A stretch of DNA of 56,427 nucleotides. Origin: RUG11894 sp964344335. Lineage in GTDB: Bacteria > Bacillota > Clostridia > Peptostreptococcales > Anaerovoracaceae. Under the pieces are notes generated by a model that searched no databases, was not told the DNA's origin, and saw only the letters and a program-made list of their open reading frames with translations. Below are positions 8,184-16,341 of the stretch, one piece after another (positions within the stretch are counted from its first letter, which is position 1; every line of letters begins with the position of its first letter). A program made the translations under genes and the position numbers. The stretch lies in assembly GCA_964344335.1 (NCBI GenBank), contig CAYFMW010000007.1, forward strand, positions 1-56,427, read 5' to 3'.

Positions 8184-8927
8184 TCACAGCCTCCCCAAAA
8201 GCGCCTTGAGCAGCTTTTCGAAGCATAGAGACAGAACAATTATCGCAATTGTCCATGCAAAAAGCGAGGCCCCGTCCAGATACATCTTCGCCGTCATCAG
8301 GTGAAAACCCATCGATGTGCGCGGACTGCTCAGAACCTCCGCAGCCACGCAGCTCTTCCACGAGAGGCCCGCACAGAGTTCAAGTCCCGCCTTTACATAT
8401 CCCTTGCTCGCCGGAAGCAAAATCCTTGAAAAGTATTTTCCGCTGCTCATACGATATACCTGAGCGAGTTCCAGATAACCTTTAGGGACGCTCTCAAAGC
8501 TCTGCAAGATATTGGTATACATAACCGGGAAGCACATCAGAAAGCACACGAAGACCGGAACGGCGAAGGAAGGCATGCACAGCAGTGCAAACAGTATTAC
8601 CGACATCACCGGTACCGTCTTTATAGTGGAGACCGGAAGATGGAGAAAATCCTTAGTCCGAGGTGCATACCAGGCTAAATACGCAGATAAAAAACCTGCG
8701 CCGCAGGCGGCGGCAAGAGCCACGCTCACCCGAAGCAAGCTGACGGCACAGGAGCGCCAAAATAACGCCTGCCCCGCAAGATCCGCGAGGACTCTGAAAG
8801 TGAGCAGGGGTGAAGGCAGCACAAAAGACTTGCCAAAAGCCGTCGCCGCGAGCTGCCACAGAGCAATCCACAGCAGGGCATAGGCCAGCTTCTTTCCGAT
8901 GCTGCTCTTCGCCTTTAATTCTCTCAT
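8184..8927 (-). CDS. ABC transporter permease, NitT/TauT type
   Basis: 247-aa inner-membrane permease (BPD_transp_1 fold) with about six hydrophobic segments. The coupling-helix EAA-like region is recognisable near residues 150-175 (YLELAQVYRMSSGKYFSRI). Members of this subfamily import nitrate/sulfonate, thiamine-precursor or other small organic molecules. The gene lies about 100 bp after the lipoprotein gene and one base before the ATPase start. Substrate cannot be told from the permease; the hydrolases downstream suggest an acylated or D-amino-acid compound. Two extra hydrophilic lysines at the N-terminus face the cytoplasm by the positive-inside rule. Confidence 0.9.
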   Translation of the reverse strand: MRELKAKSSIGKKLAYALLWIALWQLAATAFGKSFVLPSPLLTFRVLADLAGQALFWRSCAVSLLRVSVALAAACGAGFLSAYLAWYAPRTKDFLHLPVSTIKTVPVMSVILFALLCMPSFAVPVFVCFLMCFPVMYTNILQSFESVPKGYLELAQVYRMSSGKYFSRILLPASKGYVKAGLELCAGLSWKSCVAAEVLSSPRTSMGFHLMTAKMYLDGASLFAWTIAIIVLSLCFEKLLKALLGRL

Positions 8928-9027
8928 CTTAAACTTGTGTCTTTTCCCTTCGTTGTCTGTATTTCTTTAAATTGAAATCTGCACTCTTTCAACTCAATCG
9001 TCGTTTCGCTTCGATGTCCGAATGCCT

Positions 9028-10047
9028 CTAAAATTTCGGTCTGTAGCTATAATCCGAGGGATTATCTTTTGAGAAGTAGAAATCCTCTCCCGGTATTTTT
9101 CCTCCAACGGACTTCGGATTGCTCTCGTAGAGCGTTTCAAACAGCGGCGTCAAAATCGCGCTTAGCTTATCGTAATTAGTCTCGAGCATTATATTGCAGC
9201 GAGGCAAGGCGTCCTTTGCAATCCCTGCGCTCGGAAGTATCCCCTGTTCCTCGATAATCCTGCATGCGGCATCGGTGTCGCTTTCGAGGCTCTTAACCCC
9301 GGCAAGATAGGCATCGAGGAAAAAGTCTATATCCCCGGGCCTGCTCTCCGCTACGGCTCCGCGGCATATTAATACACCCATGGGAAGGTCGTAGCCGAAG
9401 CTGTCCTTCCACAGAGCATTGATGTCGAGTTCAATCTTGACAGTTTCTTTCTTCGACAGAGCCACCGTAACCTGAGGCTCAGGCATAAGAGCGTAACCTC
9501 CCTCCGTGAGCAGGGTCGAGGTCACATCCGCGTGCGAAGACATCCAAGTCGTGTTCACATCCTCAGGCGACATGCCCTCGGCCTCGAGCAATGCGTTCAA
9601 TGCAAATTCGGGTACCGCACCCATGCCGCTGGCATAGAGGGTCTTCCCCTTGAGGTCCTTTAAACTGCCGAGCGGCTCCGCACCATTGGAAACCAGATAA
9701 AGCACTCCCCCGGTATTCACCCCGAGCAACTTGATGCCCCCTTCGGTCTTGTTATAAAGCACGGCCGCAAGGTTCGAAGGAACTGCGGCCAGATCCACCT
9801 CCCCGTTGAGTATGGCCGCGACCGCCTTATCGGGAGCGGTAAAAAGCGAAAGCTTAAAGCCCTCCTCCTCTCTTCCGAAAAGCGAGGCCATCCCCATACC
9901 CGTTGGCCCCATAAGGGTGCCTATATTAAGAGGCTCCGAGAGGGCATCCGGCTTTTTCCTCCCCTCGTTCGCCTTGCATCCTGTAAACGCGCCGAGCAAT
10001 ATGCTCAGGCACAGCACTAAAACGATAACTTTACCACTCTTCTTCAT
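9028..10047 (-). CDS. ABC transporter substrate-binding lipoprotein (NMT1/SsuA-like)
   Basis: 339-aa binding protein with a lipoprotein signal peptide: basic MKKSGK, a hydrophobic core, and a lipobox ending FTGC (C24 would be lipidated). The body resembles the NMT1/TauA/SsuA type II binding proteins, with a repeated pattern such as NGEVDLAAVP near residue 85. It is anchored outside the membrane and hands substrate to the permease at 8184-8927. The start overlaps the end of dinB by 17 bp, so it is probably translated from the dnaE-dinB message or its own internal promoter. Substrate is unknown; the three hydrolases downstream point to D-amino-acid or N-acyl amino-acid compounds. Confidence 0.88.
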   Translation of the reverse strand: MKKSGKVIVLVLCLSILLGAFTGCKANEGRKKPDALSEPLNIGTLMGPTGMGMASLFGREEEGFKLSLFTAPDKAVAAILNGEVDLAAVPSNLAAVLYNKTEGGIKLLGVNTGGVLYLVSNGAEPLGSLKDLKGKTLYASGMGAVPEFALNALLEAEGMSPEDVNTTWMSSHADVTSTLLTEGGYALMPEPQVTVALSKKETVKIELDINALWKDSFGYDLPMGVLICRGAVAESRPGDIDFFLDAYLAGVKSLESDTDAACRIIEEQGILPSAGIAKDALPRCNIMLETNYDKLSAILTPLFETLYESNPKSVGGKIPGEDFYFSKDNPSDYSYRPKF

Positions 10048-11278
10048 TTACAATATCTTCTCCTTTTGATTTTTTATATGATATGCCCATGTCGTTTCCA
10101 ATTACCGCGGCCTGCACGATGGAATGCCGACCGTATTTACTTCGTATGGAATCGACTGCCGCATCTATAGCCTTATATTTTTCCCGCGCATCTTTCTCGG
10201 AAATGAACATCGAGATCTGCTCCTCGGGTTCTCCCGCGGATACATTTATTCCGGTGACCGTAAGCAGCCTTATCGGGTCTTCGTAGCGCCAGTTTTGATC
10301 CATCAGCTCCATCGCCGCCGCGGCCAGCTGAGCGGCGCTGTCTGTCGCGCTTTCGAGCTTCATCTGCCGCGTAATCGTGCAGAACTGGGGATTTTTTATA
10401 TCGATCTTCACTCCGGAGGCATATAGCCCATGCTTCCTCAGACGACCGGCAACCTTGTCCGAAAGCGAAATTACCGCCGTGCGCACATCCTCCCTGCCCT
10501 TAAGGTCCCTTCGAAAGGTCATACCGTTGCCGACGGATTTGCATTCTCTTTGGTCGGTATAGCGCGCTACTACCGAATCGTCCAGCCCGTTCGAAAAGCG
10601 GTAAATCTCCAACCCCTGCTTTCCCAAAGCCGCCTCCAGTAATTTAGGGTCGGCCAGTGCTATATCTCCTATAGTCTCTATTCCCATAGAGGCCAGGCGC
10701 TCGGCGGTCTTTCTGCCCACGAAGAACATCTCGGATGCGGGCAGCGGCCAGAGCAAGCGGCGATAATTGTCTCTGTCGATTACGGTCGTGGCATCCGGTT
10801 TTTTATAATCGCTTCCCATCTTGGCGAATATCTTGTTATATGAAACCCCCACCGAAAGCGTAAGCCCTGTCTCGCTCCTGACCACCTGCCTTATCTCGTC
10901 GGCGATCTGCCTTCCGTCCTTTCCGAAATACTTGAGGCTGGCACTTATGTCCAGCCAGGATTCGTCGATGGAAAAGGGTTCAACCATATCCGTATATCTC
11001 AAATAGATGGAATTTATGATGCCGCAGTAGCGCTCATATTTATCGTGATGAGCCGGCAGAAGTCGCAGATTCGGACACTTCTTCCTCGCCTGAAATATGG
11101 TCTCGGCAGTCTTTACACCGCACAGCTTAGCCTTCTGATTTCTGGCCAGGATAATCCCGTGCCTGTCCGCCGGACTTCCCGATACGGCGACAGGCAGCCC
11201 CGCAAGCTCCGGATGTTCGAGCAGCTCGACATTCGCAAAAAAGCTGTTCATATCGCAGTGAAGTATGGTTCTGTCCAT
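10031..11278 (-). CDS. dinB: DNA polymerase IV (Y-family translesion polymerase)
   Basis: 415-aa Y-family polymerase. The palm carries HCDMNSFFA (catalytic D8) and SIDESWLD with the second acidic pair near residue 103. Helix-hairpin-helix thumb (VGRKTAERLASMGI) and the little-finger domain follow. Near residue 360 an EEQISMF segment fits a beta-clamp binding motif. Length is normal for Gram-positive DinB. It starts 11 bp after dnaE stops, so replicative and translesion polymerases are made together. Its 3' end overlaps the start of the ABC lipoprotein gene by 17 bp. Confidence 0.93.
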   Translation of the reverse strand: MDRTILHCDMNSFFANVELLEHPELAGLPVAVSGSPADRHGIILARNQKAKLCGVKTAETIFQARKKCPNLRLLPAHHDKYERYCGIINSIYLRYTDMVEPFSIDESWLDISASLKYFGKDGRQIADEIRQVVRSETGLTLSVGVSYNKIFAKMGSDYKKPDATTVIDRDNYRRLLWPLPASEMFFVGRKTAERLASMGIETIGDIALADPKLLEAALGKQGLEIYRFSNGLDDSVVARYTDQRECKSVGNGMTFRRDLKGREDVRTAVISLSDKVAGRLRKHGLYASGVKIDIKNPQFCTITRQMKLESATDSAAQLAAAAMELMDQNWRYEDPIRLLTVTGINVSAGEPEEQISMFISEKDAREKYKAIDAAVDSIRSKYGRHSIVQAAVIGNDMGISYKKSKGEDIVNEEEW

Positions 11279-11289
11279 CCCGCCCCGTC

Positions 11290-14200
11290 CTATTGTATAA
11301 TGATATCCGCGCCGAAGGCCTCCGTAAGCTGCGCCATGAAAGACTCGCAGGGGTCAACCCATAGGTCATAATCCAATTTGTACTTATTGCCGCTGGACTT
11401 TACGAGTATGGCCACGGGCATCTCGCCGCGAAAGCGCTTCGCAATATCCCTGAAAAGCACGAGAGCCTCTTCATCGCCATGGCTTTCCGGTATTGTTACC
11501 CTCAGCATTGCACCCTTCGGAGAATTGCGCCCTGTATCAAAAAGTCTTACACTGCTGGCGAGAAGCTTGGGATTACCCTCCTCTTTAAGGTCCAAACGCC
11601 CTTCGACCAAAACGATATTATCCGTCTCTATAAAGTCGCGATCGCGCTCGAATGTCTTTGGAAATACAACAACCTCAAGCTCGCCGTAGAGATCCTCTAT
11701 CGTCATGAAGGCCATATTTTGCCCCTTCTTTGTGATAAAATTTTTGCTGGCGCTTATTACTCCCGCCATTTTGACCTTCATATTATCTTTGATAGCATCG
11801 TTTTCGGAATCTGCAAGATCCGCGGTATTCATGTCCGTAAGTTTCTGAAGGCGGTCCTGCAGGCTGAATAGCGGATGGCCGGTCAGGTAGATGCCCAGCA
11901 TCTCCTTCTCCATCTGAAGGAGGGTCTGCGGACTGAATTCGGCGGCGGGAGGCAATTTTCTGTCTATCTTGATAATCGGCACATCCCCATGCCCCGCAAG
12001 CGAAAACAACGAAATTTGTCCCTCAATGTTGTTCTTCGCCGAAGCCTGGGCGGAGCTTACCAGATCGCCTATTACAGCGAGTTTCTGAGCCCTGTTGCCC
12101 GGGAAGCAGTCCATGGCGCCGGCCTTGATGAGGCTCTCGAGCGCCTGTTTATTTATTACATGAACATCGAGCCCGTCAATAAACTCGAATATATCCCGAG
12201 GCATATGCTTGGCGCGCTTTTCTATTATCTCCTCTACTATCGCTTCTCCGACATTCTTAACCCCGAGCAGTCCGTACCTTATCTTGCCGTCCTCGGTTGA
12301 GAAATGCTTCTCGCTCTTGTTCACATTCGGCCTGAGGGTCTCTATGCCCCTGTCGGCAGCATTCTTTATGAGGACCGCTACGGCCTTGTTGTCGGAAGGG
12401 TAGCTCATCAGCGAAGCCAAAAATTGCGCGGGATAGTGATATTTGAGCCATACCGTTTGATATGCGAGTACGGCGTAGCAGGCCGCATGCGCCTTATTAA
12501 AGGCGTAGGATGCAAAGCTCGCCATGTTGTCGAAGATACTGTTTGCGACATCTTCGGAGACACCGTTTCTGATGCAGCCGGGCACATCCACGCTCCCGTC
12601 CTCGTTCAGCTTGCCGTGCACGAAGTACTCCCGCTCCTTGGCCATCACATCGGCCTTCTTTTTGGACATCGCCCTCCTTACGAGGTCGGCTCTTCCGTAG
12701 GAATACCCCGCGAGTTCCCGCACGATATCCATTACCTGCTCCTGGTAAACTATGCAGCCATAGGTCGGAGCGAGTATGGATTCCAACTGAGAACAGAGGT
12801 AGTCCGTCTTGTCGGGAGTCTTCTTGCAGGCGACATAGACAGGTATGGAATCCATCGGGCCGGGCCTGAACAGTGAAATACCCGCTATCAAATCCTCCAT
12901 GCATGAGGGACCCAGATCCCTCATGAAGCGGGTCATGCCTGCGGATTCCAGCTGAAAAACTCCCACGGTGTCGCCGCGGGCGATCATCTCATACACAGGC
13001 GCTTCGTCGTAATCTATCTTATCAATATCTATATCCTCTTCGGTATCCCGCTTTATGAGTTCCAGACATTCCCGGATTGCGGTAAGATTTCGAAGACCCA
13101 AAATGTCCATCTTAAGCAGGCCCAGACGCTCTATCTCGACCATATTGAACTGGGTCGCAAGACCGCGATCCGTGGACATCAAAGGAACATAGCTGTCCAC
13201 CGAGTCCTTGGATATTACCACTCCGGCGGCATGGGTAGAACTGTGGCGAGCGAGTCCTTCAAGAACTTTGGCCGTATCGACCACATTCCTTATATGAGGA
13301 TCCAGTTCGTACACATTGCGAAAATCCGGGCTCTGATCGAGGGCTTTGTCGAGGGTGATATCGAGCTCAGCGGGAATCATCTTCGATATCTCTAAAGATC
13401 TGGATATGGGCACATCCATCACCTTCGCCACATCCTTGAATGCCGCTCTTGCCTTGAGGGTCCCGAAGGTGCCTATCTGGGCGACATTATCCTCGCCATA
13501 GCGACTCCTGACATAATCTATTACTTCCCCGCGCCTCTCGATGCAGAAATCCAGGTCAATATCCGGCATGGAAATCCTCTCGATGTTGAGGAAACGCTCG
13601 AATATCAGATTATATTTAATCGGATCTATATTGGTAATCTCCAGTGCATAGGCGACTATGGCGCCCGCGGCGGAACCTCTGCCCGGGCCCACCATTATCC
13701 CCCTCGATTTTGCCCAGTTTACCAGGTCCCACACTATGAGGAAATATCCGACATAACCCATCTTCTCTATTGTTTCGATCTCGTAGTTCAAGCGCTCCTT
13801 GTACTCTTCCGGGACCGAGGGAGCCAGCGATTTCATATCGACGGGAGGCTTACTCGGACATGTTCTGGCATGCGAGGGAACTTGGCCGCTGCTGCCGTAT
13901 CGATACTCAAGACCCGTCCAGCAAAGGTATCTGAAATATGACTCCTGCGTATAGCCCTCCGGTACGGGGCATTCCGGTATATGATAATTGCCGAACTCAA
14001 AATCGAAGTTGCACTTGTCCGCAATCTCCTGAGTTATGTCCACAGCATCCGGAATATCGGCGAAGATTTTCTTCATCTCCTCCTCGGATTTCATGTAGAA
14101 CTGATCGCCCTCGAAGCGCATGCGATCGGGGTCCGTAAAGTTGGACTTGGTTCCTATGCAGAGCAGTACATCGTGGGCGTAAGCATCCTCACGGTTTACA

Positions 14201-14823
14201 TAATGCACATCGTTGGTGGCGACGAGAGGAATGTCGAGCTCTGCGGAGAGTCTCTTCAGGGCGGGCTTTATGCGGATTTCATCCTCAAGACCCTGATCCT
14301 GGATTTCCAGATAGAAATTACCCTTGCCGAAGCAATTCTCGAGCCAGATAGCCTCCTGTTTTGCGTCTTCGTAATTGCCCTCGAGCAGATGCTGCTGAAC
14401 ACGCCCGGCGAGGCAGGCGGAAAGGGCGATGAGCCCACCGCTGTATTTGGAAAGCAGCTCGCGGTCCGCGCGGGGCCTGTAGTAAAAACCGTTCCTATAA
14501 GCCTCGGAAACGATCTTTATGAGATTTTCATAGCCCTCTTTATTCTTTACCAGCAGCACCAGATGTCCCTGATGCCTGTCTGCCACAGAGTCCCTGTCGA
14601 AGCGACTGCGCGTGGCCGTGTAGATTTCGCATCCGAGTATCGGCTTAATCCCCCTGCGCTTGCACTCGTCGTAAAATTGGACGGCACCGAACATCGCACC
14701 GTGGTCGGTTATCGCAAGCGAATCCATCCCGAGCTCGACGGCTCTGTTTACAAGCTTATCTATTCTCGCAGCTCCGTCGAGGAGGCTGTATTCCGTATGG
14801 ACATGAAGATGTGTAAAACCCAT
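11290..14823 (-). CDS. dnaE: DNA polymerase III alpha subunit DnaE
   Basis: 1177-aa C-family DNA polymerase. It begins with the PHP domain (HLHVHTEYSLLDG), continues to the polymerase core with PDIDLDF near residue 420 and the KMDILGLRNL segment near 575, and ends with helix-hairpin-helix, OB-fold (VKMAGVISASKNFITKKGQ) and C-terminal domains. Length fits the DnaE1/DnaE3 types. In Bacillota DnaE works beside PolC and extends RNA primers. It leads directly into dinB. The start ATG 14823 has a GGGG-type ribosome binding site. Confidence 0.95.
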   Translation of the reverse strand: MGFTHLHVHTEYSLLDGAARIDKLVNRAVELGMDSLAITDHGAMFGAVQFYDECKRRGIKPILGCEIYTATRSRFDRDSVADRHQGHLVLLVKNKEGYENLIKIVSEAYRNGFYYRPRADRELLSKYSGGLIALSACLAGRVQQHLLEGNYEDAKQEAIWLENCFGKGNFYLEIQDQGLEDEIRIKPALKRLSAELDIPLVATNDVHYVNREDAYAHDVLLCIGTKSNFTDPDRMRFEGDQFYMKSEEEMKKIFADIPDAVDITQEIADKCNFDFEFGNYHIPECPVPEGYTQESYFRYLCWTGLEYRYGSSGQVPSHARTCPSKPPVDMKSLAPSVPEEYKERLNYEIETIEKMGYVGYFLIVWDLVNWAKSRGIMVGPGRGSAAGAIVAYALEITNIDPIKYNLIFERFLNIERISMPDIDLDFCIERRGEVIDYVRSRYGEDNVAQIGTFGTLKARAAFKDVAKVMDVPISRSLEISKMIPAELDITLDKALDQSPDFRNVYELDPHIRNVVDTAKVLEGLARHSSTHAAGVVISKDSVDSYVPLMSTDRGLATQFNMVEIERLGLLKMDILGLRNLTAIRECLELIKRDTEEDIDIDKIDYDEAPVYEMIARGDTVGVFQLESAGMTRFMRDLGPSCMEDLIAGISLFRPGPMDSIPVYVACKKTPDKTDYLCSQLESILAPTYGCIVYQEQVMDIVRELAGYSYGRADLVRRAMSKKKADVMAKEREYFVHGKLNEDGSVDVPGCIRNGVSEDVANSIFDNMASFASYAFNKAHAACYAVLAYQTVWLKYHYPAQFLASLMSYPSDNKAVAVLIKNAADRGIETLRPNVNKSEKHFSTEDGKIRYGLLGVKNVGEAIVEEIIEKRAKHMPRDIFEFIDGLDVHVINKQALESLIKAGAMDCFPGNRAQKLAVIGDLVSSAQASAKNNIEGQISLFSLAGHGDVPIIKIDRKLPPAAEFSPQTLLQMEKEMLGIYLTGHPLFSLQDRLQKLTDMNTADLADSENDAIKDNMKVKMAGVISASKNFITKKGQNMAFMTIEDLYGELEVVVFPKTFERDRDFIETDNIVLVEGRLDLKEEGNPKLLASSVRLFDTGRNSPKGAMLRVTIPESHGDEEALVLFRDIAKRFRGEMPVAILVKSSGNKYKLDYDLWVDPCESFMAQLTEAFGADIIIQ

Positions 14824-14847
14824 TTTTACCCCGTTATTCTTCGTAAA

Positions 14848-14874
14848 CGGAGCCGAAGGTTACCTCCGGCTCCG
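14848..14874. terminator. Hairpin in the dnaE leader
   Basis: CGGAGCCG (14848-14855) pairs with CGGCTCCG (14867-14874) around a GGTTACC palindrome. It lies in the leader between the M20 remnant and dnaE and could end upstream transcription or attenuate dnaE. There is no strong T-run. Confidence 0.4.
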
Positions 14875-14962
14875 CATCGAAATATAGTTGATGCTCTCTG
14901 CTTTCGACCCGACATGCAAGCTCCGGCAGCGAAATCGCTATCGATTATCCTTATACCATCAA

Positions 14963-14976
14963 TTAGTATATACTAA
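14963..14976. promoter_or_regulatory. Perfect 14-bp palindrome before dnaE
   Basis: TTAGTATATACTAA overlaps the stop codon of the M20 remnant and lies about 140 bp before the dnaE start. It could be an operator or part of an AT-rich promoter. No matching regulator is known here. Confidence 0.3.
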
Positions 14977-15383
14977 CTCCAGAGAAAATCCATAAGTTTT
15001 CGAGTAACTTGCGGCACTTCCTCCAGCAGGCTCTTGCGCTCGACCCTATCGGTCCACTGATGATACTCCTTGGATACCGGGCCGTAGAGCACGAAGGGTA
15101 TATTGTTTTCTGCTATGGTCTCGAAGTCCAGATCGTCGCCTATCTCGTAGGCAAAATCCTTCAAGGGCCCGTAATTGTCGGTTCCGACGACATCGTAATG
15201 CCCTGAGGATATAACGGTTTTCGGTGAATTCCCCAAGACGAGAGCCCAGGCGACTCCGCGACCGTAGATATCGTCCGGCAGCGGCGCAAGCCCCGTAAGC
15301 TCGGGATGTTTCTTAAAATACGGTATATTTTTAAAGTAATCCGCGACCAGCTCCTCCATAATTTTATAAATCTTATCTTGCAT
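14973..15383 (-). pseudogene. Remnant of an M20/RocB-type peptidase (internal deletion)
   Basis: 136 codons remain open. The first 80 residues match the N-terminal part of RocB-like M20 amidohydrolases: PYFKKHPE near residue 19, then the metal motif SGHYDVVGTDNYG near 60. The last 40 residues (VLYGPVSKEYHQWTDR) match the end of the same family. The middle, some 350-400 residues with the remaining metal ligands and the dimerisation domain, is missing, and the two ends are joined in frame. It still has a good GGGAGG ribosome binding site and an ATG. It cannot be an active peptidase. I call it a deletion relic rather than a small gene. Confidence 0.7.
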
Positions 15384-15428
15384 CTTAACCCTCCCGGGTT
15401 ATAAAGAGTTTCGAAATAAGTTGTTCCG

Positions 15429-16196
15429 CTATATTCCCAAAGCCGTTCGCAATTCGGGCGTAAGGTAGCCGTATACGCGGGCAGTCAGCCTTGCGGGTAT
15501 TCCGAAGAACGGTTCCGCTATGCTTCCGGCTATGGCGGCAATCGTGTCGGAATCTCCTCCGATGGATACGGCGTTGCGTATGCAGTCTTCAAAGTCCTCG
15601 GCCTCCAAAAAGGCGACCAGCGCCTGCGGGACGCTGCCCTCGCAGGTATCGTCGAATTTGTATTTCGGGCGTATCTCGTCCAATGTAAAATTCAAATCGT
15701 AGTAATTTCCTAAATGATCCTTTATCTGCTGCTTGGTCTCGCCCATCCTCGCCATATATATCGCCTGAGCGACCGCCACCGCCCCCTTAACACCGTCGGG
15801 ATGGTTGTGAGTAACCTCGGCCGAGTAGGTGGCAAGATTGGTGGCCTCGTCCATAGATTCGGCGAGCATTCCGCAGGCGGACACCCTCATCGCCGAATCG
15901 TTTCCATAGCTGTTATATGGCCTCGGATAGGGGTTATTGAACCACTCGGTAAACATCGCTCCGTAGCCCGCATCCGGATAGAGCTTGGCGTATTCTATCA
16001 TGCGATTTTGCATCTGTCCTATAACATTGACTGTCGAGTTTGCCTTGAATTCCCTTACCGCATAGCAGACGGCACAAGTCAGCACAGTGTCGTCGGTAAA
16101 CCTGCAGCCTTCAGAAAACAGCTCGAAATCCTTCGTCTTAATGTTGTCGAATTCGTATATCGATCCCACGATATCGCCTATGATGGCCCCGAACAT
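15429..16196 (-). CDS. ADP-ribosylglycohydrolase family protein
   Basis: 255-aa all-helical hydrolase of the ADP-ribosylglycohydrolase (DraG/ARH) family, which removes ADP-ribose from proteins or small molecules with two Mg ions. The metal motifs are visible: GAIIGDIVGS at the N-terminus, FTDDT near residue 33, and GGDSDT near residue 217. Length fits. The gene stands alone on the minus strand upstream of the M20 remnant. There is no partner ADP-ribosyltransferase or macrodomain gene nearby, so the substrate is unknown. Confidence 0.9.
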   Translation of the reverse strand: MFGAIIGDIVGSIYEFDNIKTKDFELFSEGCRFTDDTVLTCAVCYAVREFKANSTVNVIGQMQNRMIEYAKLYPDAGYGAMFTEWFNNPYPRPYNSYGNDSAMRVSACGMLAESMDEATNLATYSAEVTHNHPDGVKGAVAVAQAIYMARMGETKQQIKDHLGNYYDLNFTLDEIRPKYKFDDTCEGSVPQALVAFLEAEDFEDCIRNAVSIGGDSDTIAAIAGSIAEPFFGIPARLTARVYGYLTPELRTALGI

Positions 16197-16273
16197 CTCT
16201 CTCTCCTTCTCCGTTTTTTAATCGCTAACTTACTAAAATATTTTACCACAAAAATCTCGTCCGTGCATTAAAA

Positions 16274-16302
16274 CGGAAACCCGCGCCGCGCGCAGGTCTC
16301 CG
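16274..16302 (-). terminator. hppA terminator
   Basis: Read on the minus strand, CGGAGACCTGCGC pairs with GCGCGGGTTTCCG (13 bp counting two G-U pairs, GCG loop) and is followed by TTTTAATG. It lies about 40 bp after the hppA stop. Confidence 0.7.
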
Positions 16303-16341
16303 CAATTTATGTATGATGTTAAAGATGTTTACCTCGTCCGA

